A DNA stretch of 5,744 nucleotides from an uncultured Ignavibacteriota bacterium (GTDB lineage: Bacteria > Bacteroidota > Ignavibacteria > Tepidaquicellales > Tepidaquicellaceae), in contig CALKAJ010000353.1 of assembly GCA_937983305.1 (NCBI GenBank), positions 1 through 5,744 of the forward strand, in the 5' to 3' direction. Shown here in pieces: positions 1-5,744 of the stretch. A program made the translations under genes and the position numbers. The notes below the pieces were generated by a model. That model ran no database searches. It saw nothing but the letters and a program-made list of their open reading frames with translations, and was not told the origin of the DNA. Each line of letters begins with the position of its first letter. The stretch's first letter is position 1.

Positions 1-19
1 ACGTGTGCTCTTCCGATCT
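1..19. other. Illumina TruSeq adapter remnant (assembly artefact)
   Basis: The first 19 bases, ACGTGTGCTCTTCCGATCT, are identical to the 3' end of the standard Illumina TruSeq read-2 adapter/index primer, which ends in this string just before the insert. Genomic sequence therefore begins at about base 20. The aminotransferase reading frame happens to stay open through the adapter and would gain the false tail RSEEHT, which should not be annotated. The window edge is an untrimmed contig end, so truncation of the neighbouring gene is technical and not evolutionary. The identification is recalled from the known adapter sequence and matches at every base. Confidence 0.96.
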
Positions 20-763
20 AATATCAATTTTTTCTAACTGTCCTAATCCAACTTCAGACAAGATATTACTTAGTTTATAATTTGTTCCAATGATTTCAAA
101 CTGAACACCTTCCCGAGCAGAATTATCCATCTTCATTCCAAAATGTTTATACGAATTCATCCAATTAGCCCACTCTTCATTATTTGTGGTAATCATACCG
201 CCTTCACCGGTTGTTATAAATTTTCTTGGATGGAATGAAAAAACAGAGATATCTGCCCAGTTACCTACCTTAATATTTTTATATTCAGCACCAACCGAGC
301 AAGCGGCATCTTCTATTATGTACACTCCATATTTTCTTTTAATTTTATTCAGTTTATCATAATCAAGCGGATTTCCAAATCCTGATACTGGTATTATGGC
401 TTTTGTTCTTGAAGTAATTGCACATTCAATTTTTTCATAATCAATCAACATAGAGTCTTTATTAACATCAACAATAACTGATTTAGCCCCGACAATTGGA
501 GCCATTGACGCTGTGGCGGGATAAGTGTAGTCAGGTACTATTACTTCATCACCCTCACCAATACCCAACACCCTTAGAGCAACTTCAAGACCTGTTGTAC
601 AGGAAGTTACTGCAATAGAATGTTTACATCCGATATATTGACTGAATTTATTTTCAAATTCTTTTGTAACAGGACCTTCAGTTAAATAACCACTGTCAAG
701 AACCTCAAGAACTTTCTTTTTAATATTCTCATCAATATATGGTTTTATTAACGGAATTTTCAT
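20..763 (-). CDS. DegT/DnrJ/EryC1/StrS family PLP-dependent sugar aminotransferase, 3'-truncated at contig end
   Basis: This enzyme transfers an amino group, usually from glutamate, to a keto-sugar nucleotide, giving an amino sugar for a surface glycan; it is cytoplasmic. I translated 248 residues from ATG at 763. The family pattern is clear: substrate and PLP phosphate region SCTTGLEVAL near 54-63, VPDYTYPATA near 76-85, EDAACS with the pyridine-nitrogen Asp at 152, FHPRK with the Schiff-base Lys at 181 followed by TTGEGG, then NYKLS near 228-232 and GLGQLEKI near 239-246. Members are usually about 360-400 residues, so roughly the last third is missing because the contig ends. The start overlaps the epimerase stop by four bases (ATGA), indicating translational coupling. 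The exact sugar cannot be told; no 4,6-dehydratase or N-acetyltransferase is visible to narrow it. Confidence 0.93.
760..763 (-). promoter_or_regulatory. ATGA stop/start overlap coupling epimerase and aminotransferase
   Basis: Read on the minus strand, the four bases ATGA contain the aminotransferase start (ATG) and the epimerase stop (TGA). Such overlaps normally let the ribosome that ends one gene reinitiate on the next. This supports the chosen aminotransferase start and suggests that the two sugar-nucleotide enzymes are made in fixed proportion. The overlap is seen directly; coupling is inferred. Confidence 0.75.
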
Positions 764-1725
764 ATTCTATTACTCTCTCTCCACTCAATTAATTTAATTA
801 ATCCTTCTTCAAGATTGTATTTTGGTTCAAAGCCGATGTCATTTTTAGCTTTTTGATTTGAGCCAATCCTATTTTGAACCAACCTTCTTGCATCATCTTC
901 GGAATATGGTTTATACTGAACTTTTAAATCGGATTTTTTGAGTTCAAGAATTAAATCACAAAGTTCTTTTATTGAAGTTTGTTTTTCGGTACCTACGTTA
1001 TAGAATTCATCGGTTTTTTCAGATTGCATTGCAAGTACATTAAATCTTGCAACATCTTCAACGTATATAAAATCATAAGCCTGAGAACCGTCTCCGTTAA
1101 TTACAGGTTGTTCATTAGTGTCAATTTTATTCAGCATTATCGGAATTACTCCAGTATAGGCAGCAGTCTGGTCCTGATTAGGTCCGTAAACATTCATATA
1201 TCTAAGCCCAACATAATTCAACCCATATCTGTCATAAAATGCCCTGCACATTGCTTCGCCGGAAATTTTTGTAGCACCATAAAAATTTCTATTGTTAAAC
1301 GGATGCTCTTCTGTCATTGGAACCTCAACAGCATCACCGTAAACAGATGCGGACGATGAGTAAATAAGTTTTTTAACATTATTATTTACGCATGCTTCAA
1401 GAACATTAAAAGTACCTTGCATATTTACATCAAATGCCGTTCTCGGAAAATCTTTGCAATGAAGAAGCCACATAGCGGCAAGATGAAAAACATAATCTAC
1501 TCCTTTCATCGCCTCGTTCAGAATATCAATATCCCTTATATCTCCGCCCAACGGAAATATTTTGCATCTTTTATCTTTTAAACAATCCTGAACATTGCTC
1601 ATTTTCCCTCTAACGAAATTATCATAAATAATAACTCCGCCAACATCGTGCTTCAGAAGCTCAGCAACAACATAACTTCCGATAAAGCCGGCACCGCCGA
1701 TTACTAATATTTTCTCTTTATTCAT
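760..1725 (-). CDS. NAD-dependent sugar-nucleotide epimerase/dehydratase (extended SDR family)
   Basis: This 321-residue, full-length cytoplasmic enzyme of the GalE/RmlB-like extended short-chain dehydrogenase family probably epimerises or dehydrates a nucleotide sugar for the glycan made by this cluster. The N-terminal Rossmann fold has the nucleotide-binding motif GGAGFIG (Gly10, 13, 16), Asp35 at the end of strand 2, GDIRD at 61-65 and HLAA at 81-84. The catalytic set is Ser124/Ser125, Tyr149 and Lys153 (YGATK). RYMNVYGPNQ and the DGSQAYDFIYVEDVA segment form the usual substrate-binding region. After HLAA it carries WLLHC (86-90), not the more common GalE/RmlB sequence, so calling it galE is not justified. 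It starts 6 bases after the flippase stop and overlaps the aminotransferase by 4. No Shine-Dalgarno is seen; the leader is A-rich. Family assignment is firm, substrate unknown. Confidence 0.94.
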   Translation of the reverse strand: MNKEKILVIGGAGFIGSYVVAELLKHDVGGVIIYDNFVRGKMSNVQDCLKDKRCKIFPLGGDIRDIDILNEAMKGVDYVFHLAAMWLLHCKDFPRTAFDVNMQGTFNVLEACVNNNVKKLIYSSSASVYGDAVEVPMTEEHPFNNRNFYGATKISGEAMCRAFYDRYGLNYVGLRYMNVYGPNQDQTAAYTGVIPIMLNKIDTNEQPVINGDGSQAYDFIYVEDVARFNVLAMQSEKTDEFYNVGTEKQTSIKELCDLILELKKSDLKVQYKPYSEDDARRLVQNRIGSNQKAKNDIGFEPKYNLEEGLIKLIEWRESNRI

Positions 1726-1731
1726 ATAACA

Positions 1732-3222
1732 TTATTTTTCTTTAAATTCTTTTTTAATATAATTTTTTAATAATAGAGGTTTGAACTGATTTAAAGAATC
1801 TTTTACATAAGCATAATTGAAAATTTTCATTTTAAATAATAAAAGGTATATTAAACCGGGAAAACCTAAAAATATAAACAGCCAAATAAAATTTGTATAA
1901 ACATTAAAAAATGTGATAATGACAAATAAAACCAAAACAATACAAACAATAATAAAATTGACAAAAAGATAGATTTTATTGACGTTAATTTCACCAATAC
2001 GTTTTGAAAAATAAATATATAACCCTCCTTCTGTAAACGTCATAAAAAGGGTATTTAACGCAACTCCTATTGCGCCTAAATTTAAAAAATCAGGACTAAT
2101 TAACAATGTTATTGAAAATGAAAATAAAAGAAGTTTAATCCCTGAAATCAAAGCATACAGATAGAATTTCCCTTTCCCTGTGATTACACTTCCATAAGGC
2201 ATAAACCAAATAAAGAAAAATGAGCTAATCGCTATAATAGAAAACGGAATAGAGCTTGGCTGATATTGAGCACCAAGAAATATTGTAACCAATTGTTCTG
2301 AAAACAAGGCAATCAAACACACTGAAGGGAGGATGAATACCAATATTAGTTTATGGAATTTTTGGATTTTGTCGTTTATTGTTAACCAATCGTTTTTTGT
2401 AATCAGGTCTGAAAACAGAGGGAAAAAAATCTGGCCAACAGAATTTCCCAACAGCAAGACGAATCCACCTATTGAATAAGCAGAAGAATAATAACCTAAC
2501 TCCTTTGTTGAAGTATAAAAATGAAGCAGCAACTTATCACCCTGGGAGATTAAAATGCCAAGTACCATATAGAGGGCAATCGGGAATGCATATTTAAAAT
2601 ATTCTTTTACTAATAATTTATCATATTTAAAATTTCCAATCCTTTTCAATAACTTATAAACTATTGGTAAAACTAAAATTGTTGTTAATAAATCCCATGA
2701 GGCAAGTGTAATTGCCCGATATCCTAATAGAACAATAACAATTCTTCCGGGATGGTATAATAACTCCATTATTAATTTTGGTAAATTAGATTTGAATTGC
2801 TGCATCTTAGCCAGAAAGGTATCTTCAGAAACAATCAATATTTTATCAAGTGCTTTCTTGAATATATAAACAATAATAACAACTTCGATAATATTGTTTT
2901 CGAATTGCACTTTGAGTATGTACTTTTGTATAAAAAACCAGCCAAATGTCAGCATAAAATAAAAGAAAATGGAACCGAACTGGAGTGTATAGTATGTGCC
3001 AATGCATTTATCAATGGGTTTGCCTTCTGAAACGAGTTTAATATGCGGTGTTCCAAAAATTCCCATAACAATTGAAAACAAACTTACATAAGCCATCCCA
3101 TAACTTAAAGTACCGATTACTTCAGGTCCTACAATTCTTGCCACAACAATACCGGCAAACATTCCCAATATTTTAAGTCCAAAATTTGAACCGAATTGAA
3201 TGATAAATTTCTGAGGGAGCAA
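1732..3222 (-). CDS. Wzx-type polysaccharide flippase (MOP superfamily, oligosaccharide-lipid transporter)
   Basis: This inner-membrane protein of 496 residues has about 12-14 hydrophobic segments, the normal size and build of MOP-superfamily Wzx/RfbX flippases, which move undecaprenyl-diphosphate-linked repeat units from the cytoplasmic to the periplasmic face. Features seen: the first helix with ARIVGPEVIGTLSYG near 28-42, the central GDKLLLHFYTSTKELGYYS segment near 228-246 with its charged Asp-Lys, and GNSVGQIFFPLFSDL near 259-273. The C-terminal tail is strongly basic (Lys-rich from about 464 on). The longest sensible frame begins with TTG at 3222, five bases after the GT-C stop; the first in-frame Met codon (residue 21) would cut helix 1. 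Its place among glycosyltransferase and nucleotide-sugar genes supports a polysaccharide role over drug export. The cargo is unknown. Confidence 0.9.
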   Translation of the reverse strand: MLPQKFIIQFGSNFGLKILGMFAGIVVARIVGPEVIGTLSYGMAYVSLFSIVMGIFGTPHIKLVSEGKPIDKCIGTYYTLQFGSIFFYFMLTFGWFFIQKYILKVQFENNIIEVVIIVYIFKKALDKILIVSEDTFLAKMQQFKSNLPKLIMELLYHPGRIVIVLLGYRAITLASWDLLTTILVLPIVYKLLKRIGNFKYDKLLVKEYFKYAFPIALYMVLGILISQGDKLLLHFYTSTKELGYYSSAYSIGGFVLLLGNSVGQIFFPLFSDLITKNDWLTINDKIQKFHKLILVFILPSVCLIALFSEQLVTIFLGAQYQPSSIPFSIIAISSFFFIWFMPYGSVITGKGKFYLYALISGIKLLLFSFSITLLISPDFLNLGAIGVALNTLFMTFTEGGLYIYFSKRIGEINVNKIYLFVNFIIVCIVLVLFVIITFFNVYTNFIWLFIFLGFPGLIYLLLFKMKIFNYAYVKDSLNQFKPLLLKNYIKKEFKEK

Positions 3223-3237
3223 AATGATTATTTCTTA
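3220..3237 (-). promoter_or_regulatory. Non-ATG translation start region of the flippase gene
   Basis: The flippase frame has a TAA stop at 3237-3235 and then only four codons before the TTG at 3222-3220: GAA, ATA, ATC and ATT. No ATG exists until codon 21. TTG is the most likely initiator, with ATT at 3225 a weaker option. The nearest purine run, AAGAA, sits within the upstream gene and is a poor ribosome-binding site. Initiation probably depends on ribosomes ending the GT-C gene, whose TAA ends at 3228. Confidence 0.55.
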
Positions 3238-4553
3238 TGTTTCAGGTTAGAAAGCAATAAATCGAATAATACTATCATACCAAAGGAGCCTCCAATTATA
3301 ATAAACGAATCTATCGGATGTCTGTACCTTTCAAGCCCATGCATTATAATATGCAAAACAAGATGTACAACAACCGGAAGAAGAATAAAGCAGATATATT
3401 TATTTTTTTTTGAAATCGAATAAAATATTCCAAATAAGAAGAATGGCAGCATTATACCATAACCAATGATAGAAATAATATTATGTTTTAAACTATATGG
3501 CGTTTCAAATAACGCCCATGGATAGGGTGAATAATTGTACTCAAAATCAAATGGCAACCACATTTTTTTTAAGAAATATATTTTTCTTTCAAAATATGAT
3601 TTAGCAGGATATACATCTTTTTTTATCAAGTTAACTTCATATTTACTTCTATTATTGGGATTTAAACCGGATTTTATCTTATCTCGTTCTTCAATTGTAG
3701 GATAATTCTCGTTACAATCAAACGCAGGAGTTGAATATACAGAATCAATATCGTGAAAATTAAAATGCTCACCTCTTTCCCCAACCATATTTCCGGTCAG
3801 ATTCAAAGTAAATTTACTAATAATGATAACATCGCCATAAGCAATGTAATTTCGAATAGTCCACGGCAAGGTAAAAAGAACAACAATACAACCAAATAAT
3901 AAATAATGTTTTATTGAACTCCAGAAATGATTATTTATAAAAAAGAGAATGAAAAGAAAAGGCGAATAAAAGATGTATCTGCCGTCCAAATGGATTAAAA
4001 CAGCATACAAAAAGGAAAGAAAAGTTAAATATTTAATTTTAAAATCTTTTTTTAATGAAAATCTTATAAAGTAATAAATGAAATAAATAATAAGAAAAAA
4101 CACAAGTGTTTCTCTGAGCAATTCCCCTGAATACCTCAAATAAATGAAATAGAAACCACTCCATACCAGTGCTAATACAGCAGCCTTATTATTCCCAAAC
4201 AATAGTTCACTAATCTTATAAATGTAAAAAATCATTAAAGCACTTATTAATGACTGAATAATATAAACAGCAAAATAATTTTTAATTCCAAAAATGAAAT
4301 AAACAATTGCCAAAAATAAAGGGTAAACAGGTTCTCTATGATCTCCGGGGAAAGATATTAAATTAGTAAACCAATTATCCCCACTTAGAAATTGTATCGC
4401 AAACTCACTATAGCCGTAACCGTCACCAAGCATTAAATCTTTTTCGGAATACACTCCCAAAAATAATACATAAATAATTCTGAAAATTAAAAATAATAAT
4501 AGCAGCAGAATAATTAATTTATTAATATTCTTCACAGCAGGTTTCTCCAACAT
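3228..4553 (-). CDS. GT-C fold membrane glycosyltransferase, PMT/ArnT-like (GT39/GT83-type)
   Basis: This polytopic inner-membrane protein of 441 residues resembles enzymes that take a sugar from a polyprenyl-phosphate carrier and attach it on the periplasmic side. After the first helix (12-33) comes the loop with the acidic GDGYGYSEFA motif (Asp44, the likely catalytic or metal-linked Asp of GT-C enzymes), then REPVYPLFLA at 73-82, the family's usual first-loop/second-helix pattern. SGELLRETL follows at 142-150, PWTIRNYIAYGD at 230-241, a large non-membrane loop at about 250-330, and LERYRHPID at 407-415 in the last loop. About 9-11 membrane segments are visible. It starts 13 bases after the GT2 gene and is followed 5 bases later by the flippase gene. 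The GT2 and flippase-like neighbours fit a polyprenyl-phosphate sugar donor (inference). Donor and acceptor are unknown; ArnT itself is larger, so arnT is not assigned. Confidence 0.88.
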   Translation of the reverse strand: MLEKPAVKNINKLIILLLLLFLIFRIIYVLFLGVYSEKDLMLGDGYGYSEFAIQFLSGDNWFTNLISFPGDHREPVYPLFLAIVYFIFGIKNYFAVYIIQSLISALMIFYIYKISELLFGNNKAAVLALVWSGFYFIYLRYSGELLRETLVFFLIIYFIYYFIRFSLKKDFKIKYLTFLSFLYAVLIHLDGRYIFYSPFLFILFFINNHFWSSIKHYLLFGCIVVLFTLPWTIRNYIAYGDVIIISKFTLNLTGNMVGERGEHFNFHDIDSVYSTPAFDCNENYPTIEERDKIKSGLNPNNRSKYEVNLIKKDVYPAKSYFERKIYFLKKMWLPFDFEYNYSPYPWALFETPYSLKHNIISIIGYGIMLPFFLFGIFYSISKKNKYICFILLPVVVHLVLHIIMHGLERYRHPIDSFIIIGGSFGMIVLFDLLLSNLKHKK

Positions 4554-4566
4554 AGGTTAATTTATT

Positions 4567-5316
4567 TTATTTTTTAATTCCAAATGTTAAAAAGAAAATA
4601 GGCTTAATTATATGCCACCAATCAACAAAAGGTCTAATATGAGAGTACTTCTTACCTTCCTGATTAAATAGGTGCTTTTTATCTTTTGGATATACTTTTG
4701 ATACTCCGACCTCGCAATACCTAATTATTTTACTTTTTACTACTTTAAAAAATAAATATGTCTCCAGCCCATAAGTGTTCAACCATTCCTGATTCAAATT
4801 AATACTTGTATCATCAAATATTGATAATCTAATAGCTCTGAATCCTTCAAGCGCATCCGTAATCTTCCTTTTTGCGATTATACTGAAAAATAATGAATAA
4901 AACTTTACCATTACCAACCTGAAAACCGGAGTGTAATCTCTTCGACTTCCTTCAAGATATCTGGAACCCTGGACAAAATCTGCTTTATTATCAACGATTG
5001 GCTTCAGAATTCTTTCGGCTTCATTTGGATCGTTTTTATTATTTCCGGGTAATAAAATGCAATATTTATAATCATTTTTAATTGCGTAAAAAATAACATT
5101 TCTTATTGAACTGCCAATTCCGGAATTTTTTTCTTGCCTTATTACCGAAAATTCATAGTTATCTAATATCTTATCAGAACCATCTGTTGAACCATCTACA
5201 TGTATTAAAACATTATATTTGTAATCTCTCGGAATTTTCTCAATGGTTGTTTTTATATCAAGACCATTATTGTAAGTCAAAATACCTACTAAGCATTCGT
5301 TTTTCAAATTATCCAT
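4567..5316 (-). CDS. Family 2 glycosyltransferase, polyprenyl-phosphate sugar synthase-like
   Basis: This 249-residue GT-A fold enzyme of family GT2 resembles the DPM1-like group that transfers a sugar from a nucleotide donor to a polyprenyl phosphate at the cytoplasmic face of the membrane. Seen: the N-terminal strand VGILTYNNG (10-18), the donor-binding HVDGSTDGS (39-47, Asp41), EKNSGIGSSIR (62-72), then LLPGNNKNDP (88-97) where most relatives have a DXD-containing segment, and FVQGSRYLEGS (114-124). The DALEGFRA segment and the Trp after INLNQE fill the acceptor-side region of the domain. There is no convincing transmembrane pair; the C-terminal end is only mildly hydrophobic, so membrane contact is probably peripheral. 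It begins 5 bases after the flippase-like gene. No Shine-Dalgarno is seen. GT2 membership is firm; the lipid acceptor is inferred from neighbours. Confidence 0.88.
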   Translation of the reverse strand: MDNLKNECLVGILTYNNGLDIKTTIEKIPRDYKYNVLIHVDGSTDGSDKILDNYEFSVIRQEKNSGIGSSIRNVIFYAIKNDYKYCILLPGNNKNDPNEAERILKPIVDNKADFVQGSRYLEGSRRDYTPVFRLVMVKFYSLFFSIIAKRKITDALEGFRAIRLSIFDDTSINLNQEWLNTYGLETYLFFKVVKSKIIRYCEVGVSKVYPKDKKHLFNQEGKKYSHIRPFVDWWHIIKPIFFLTFGIKK

Positions 5317-5321
5317 ATTAT

Positions 5322-5744
5322 TTATATTCTGATTTTTAGAAATGAAATAACACCTAATATTACACTGGGAACAAAATCAATAAAGTGGGAAATAACCGAG
5401 AATGCAAATGCTTCTTCTTTGTTTGGATAGAAGAATAGCAAGGCACCCATTGTAACCCCATGAAATACACCGAGATTACCGGGAGAAGAAGGGATTATCA
5501 TTCCAAAAGCAGCCATTGAAACAACAAACATACTAACATAGATTGGTAATCCTATAGATAAAGTCAACATTACTAAATAATAAACAACAGAAATTAAACT
5601 CCATAATCCAAATGACAACAATATAATAAGAAATAATTTTTTCTTAGTTTTAATAATATTTAGTGATTTGGAAAAATTATCAATTATTGATACAATTCTT
5701 AATTTATCCTTTTTTTTAAAAAACTTTTTTAAAGTAAAAAAGAT
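5322..5744 (-). CDS. Flippase-like integral membrane protein, LPG_synthase_TM / UPF0104 (YbhN/AglD-like) family, 5'-truncated at window edge
   Basis: The frame is open from the right edge (last full codon at 5744-5742) to TAA at 5324-5322, giving 140 visible residues; the gene continues outside, so a start at the internal TTG at 5621 would be wrong. Family members are about 300-340 residues, so more than half is missing. The visible part begins with a Lys/Phe-rich cytoplasmic stretch, then a helix FLIILLSFGLWSLI, several more membrane segments, and the family hallmark PSSPGNLGVFHG (visible residues 85-96), followed by SHFIDFVPSVILG. The family includes the membrane domain of lysyl-phosphatidylglycerol synthase (MprF), which flips lipids, and AglD-associated proteins; many stand-alone members sit beside glycosyltransferases. 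Here it is first of the visible operon, 5 bases ahead of a polyprenyl-phosphate-type GT2, suggesting lipid-sugar translocation (inference). Confidence 0.85.
   Translation of the reverse strand: MFFTLKKFFKKKDKLRIVSIIDNFSKSLNIIKTKKKLFLIILLSFGLWSLISVVYYLVMLTLSIGLPIYVSMFVVSMAAFGMIIPSSPGNLGVFHGVTMGALLFFYPNKEEAFAFSVISHFIDFVPSVILGVISFLKIRI

Larger units (their letters stand above)
20..5744 (-). other. Single-strand polysaccharide biosynthesis operon segment
   Basis: Six consecutive minus-strand genes are separated by 5, 13, 5 and 6 bases and one 4-base overlap, so apart from the adapter the window is almost entirely coding. I saw no hairpin followed by a T-run between genes and no room for an internal promoter. 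Transcription therefore most likely starts beyond the right edge and continues beyond the left contig end. The gene set (flippase-like protein, GT2, GT-C, Wzx, epimerase, aminotransferase) is typical of an O-antigen, capsule or protein-glycan cluster; which of these it is cannot be decided here. Confidence 0.85.

Noticed and set aside
20..763. Truncated aminotransferase as a pseudogene
   Set aside because: The frame is intact and all visible catalytic residues are present; the break coincides exactly with sequencing adapter, so it is an assembly edge.
979..1359. Plus-strand open frame of 126 codons
   Set aside because: It lies entirely opposite the well-conserved epimerase gene, its translation shows no domain pattern, and it interrupts a continuous minus-strand operon. 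It is an antisense shadow.
2797..3423. Two plus-strand open frames (2797-3030 and 3196-3423)
   Set aside because: Both are antisense to the flippase and GT-C genes, have Asn/Ile-rich low-information translations and no recognisable motif.
3228..4553. Calling the polytopic membrane enzyme a Wzy polymerase
   Set aside because: The GDGYGY, REPVYPLFLA, PWTIRN and ERYRHPID motifs in order are those of GT-C (PMT/ArnT-like) transferases; Wzy proteins lack this set.
5106..5339. Plus-strand open frame of 77 codons
   Set aside because: It lies opposite the conserved GT2 N-terminus, and the translation looks like reverse-complement noise.
5322..5621. Treating 5322-5621 as a complete small membrane protein starting at TTG 5621
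   Set aside because: The frame continues without a stop to the window edge at 5744, and the extra residues fit the family's cytoplasmic stretch and helix. It is a 5'-truncated larger gene.
5709..5735. T-run and A/T inverted stretch that resembles an intrinsic terminator
   Set aside because: It lies within the coding frame of the flippase-like protein, encodes Lys/Phe codons, and has no GC-rich stem. It is a by-product of AT-rich coding.

Overview
The window is a tightly packed, single-strand segment of a surface-polysaccharide (O-antigen, capsule or glycoprotein-glycan type) biosynthesis cluster from an AT-rich bacterium. It starts with 19 bases of Illumina adapter, so the left edge is an untrimmed contig end and not a biological boundary. 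The leaders between genes are A/T-rich with no convincing Shine-Dalgarno sequence. That, with the base composition and the K/N/I/F-rich proteins, fits Bacteroidota or a relative such as Ignavibacteriota. This lineage guess is an inference with low confidence.

All six genes lie on the minus strand, and transcription runs from right to left. In transcription order they are: (1) the C-terminal half of a flippase-like integral membrane protein (LPG_synthase_TM / UPF0104 family), entering from the right edge; (2) a family 2 glycosyltransferase related to polyprenyl-phosphate sugar synthases; (3) a GT-C (PMT/ArnT-like) membrane glycosyltransferase; (4) a Wzx-type lipid-linked oligosaccharide flippase; (5) an SDR-family NAD-dependent sugar-nucleotide epimerase/dehydratase; (6) a DegT/DnrJ/EryC1/StrS sugar aminotransferase cut off at the left contig end. 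The gaps are 5, 13, 5 and 6 bases, and the last pair overlaps by 4 bases (ATGA). The stretch reads as one operon. Its promoter and terminator lie outside the window. No non-coding stretch exceeds 20 bases, and no RNA gene, mobile element, repeat array or CRISPR was seen.

A working model (inference): the epimerase and the aminotransferase make an amino- or epimerised nucleotide sugar for the repeat unit. Wzx moves the undecaprenyl-linked unit across the inner membrane. The GT2, the flippase-like protein and the GT-C enzyme could form a second route, in which a polyprenyl-phosphate sugar is made inside, flipped, and used to decorate the glycan on the periplasmic side. No Wzy polymerase, initiating transferase, 4,6-dehydratase or acetyltransferase is present, so these must lie elsewhere. 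The genes belong to known families. The least ordinary points are the three-gene lipid-sugar module, the altered DXD region of the GT2, and the non-ATG start of the flippase gene.
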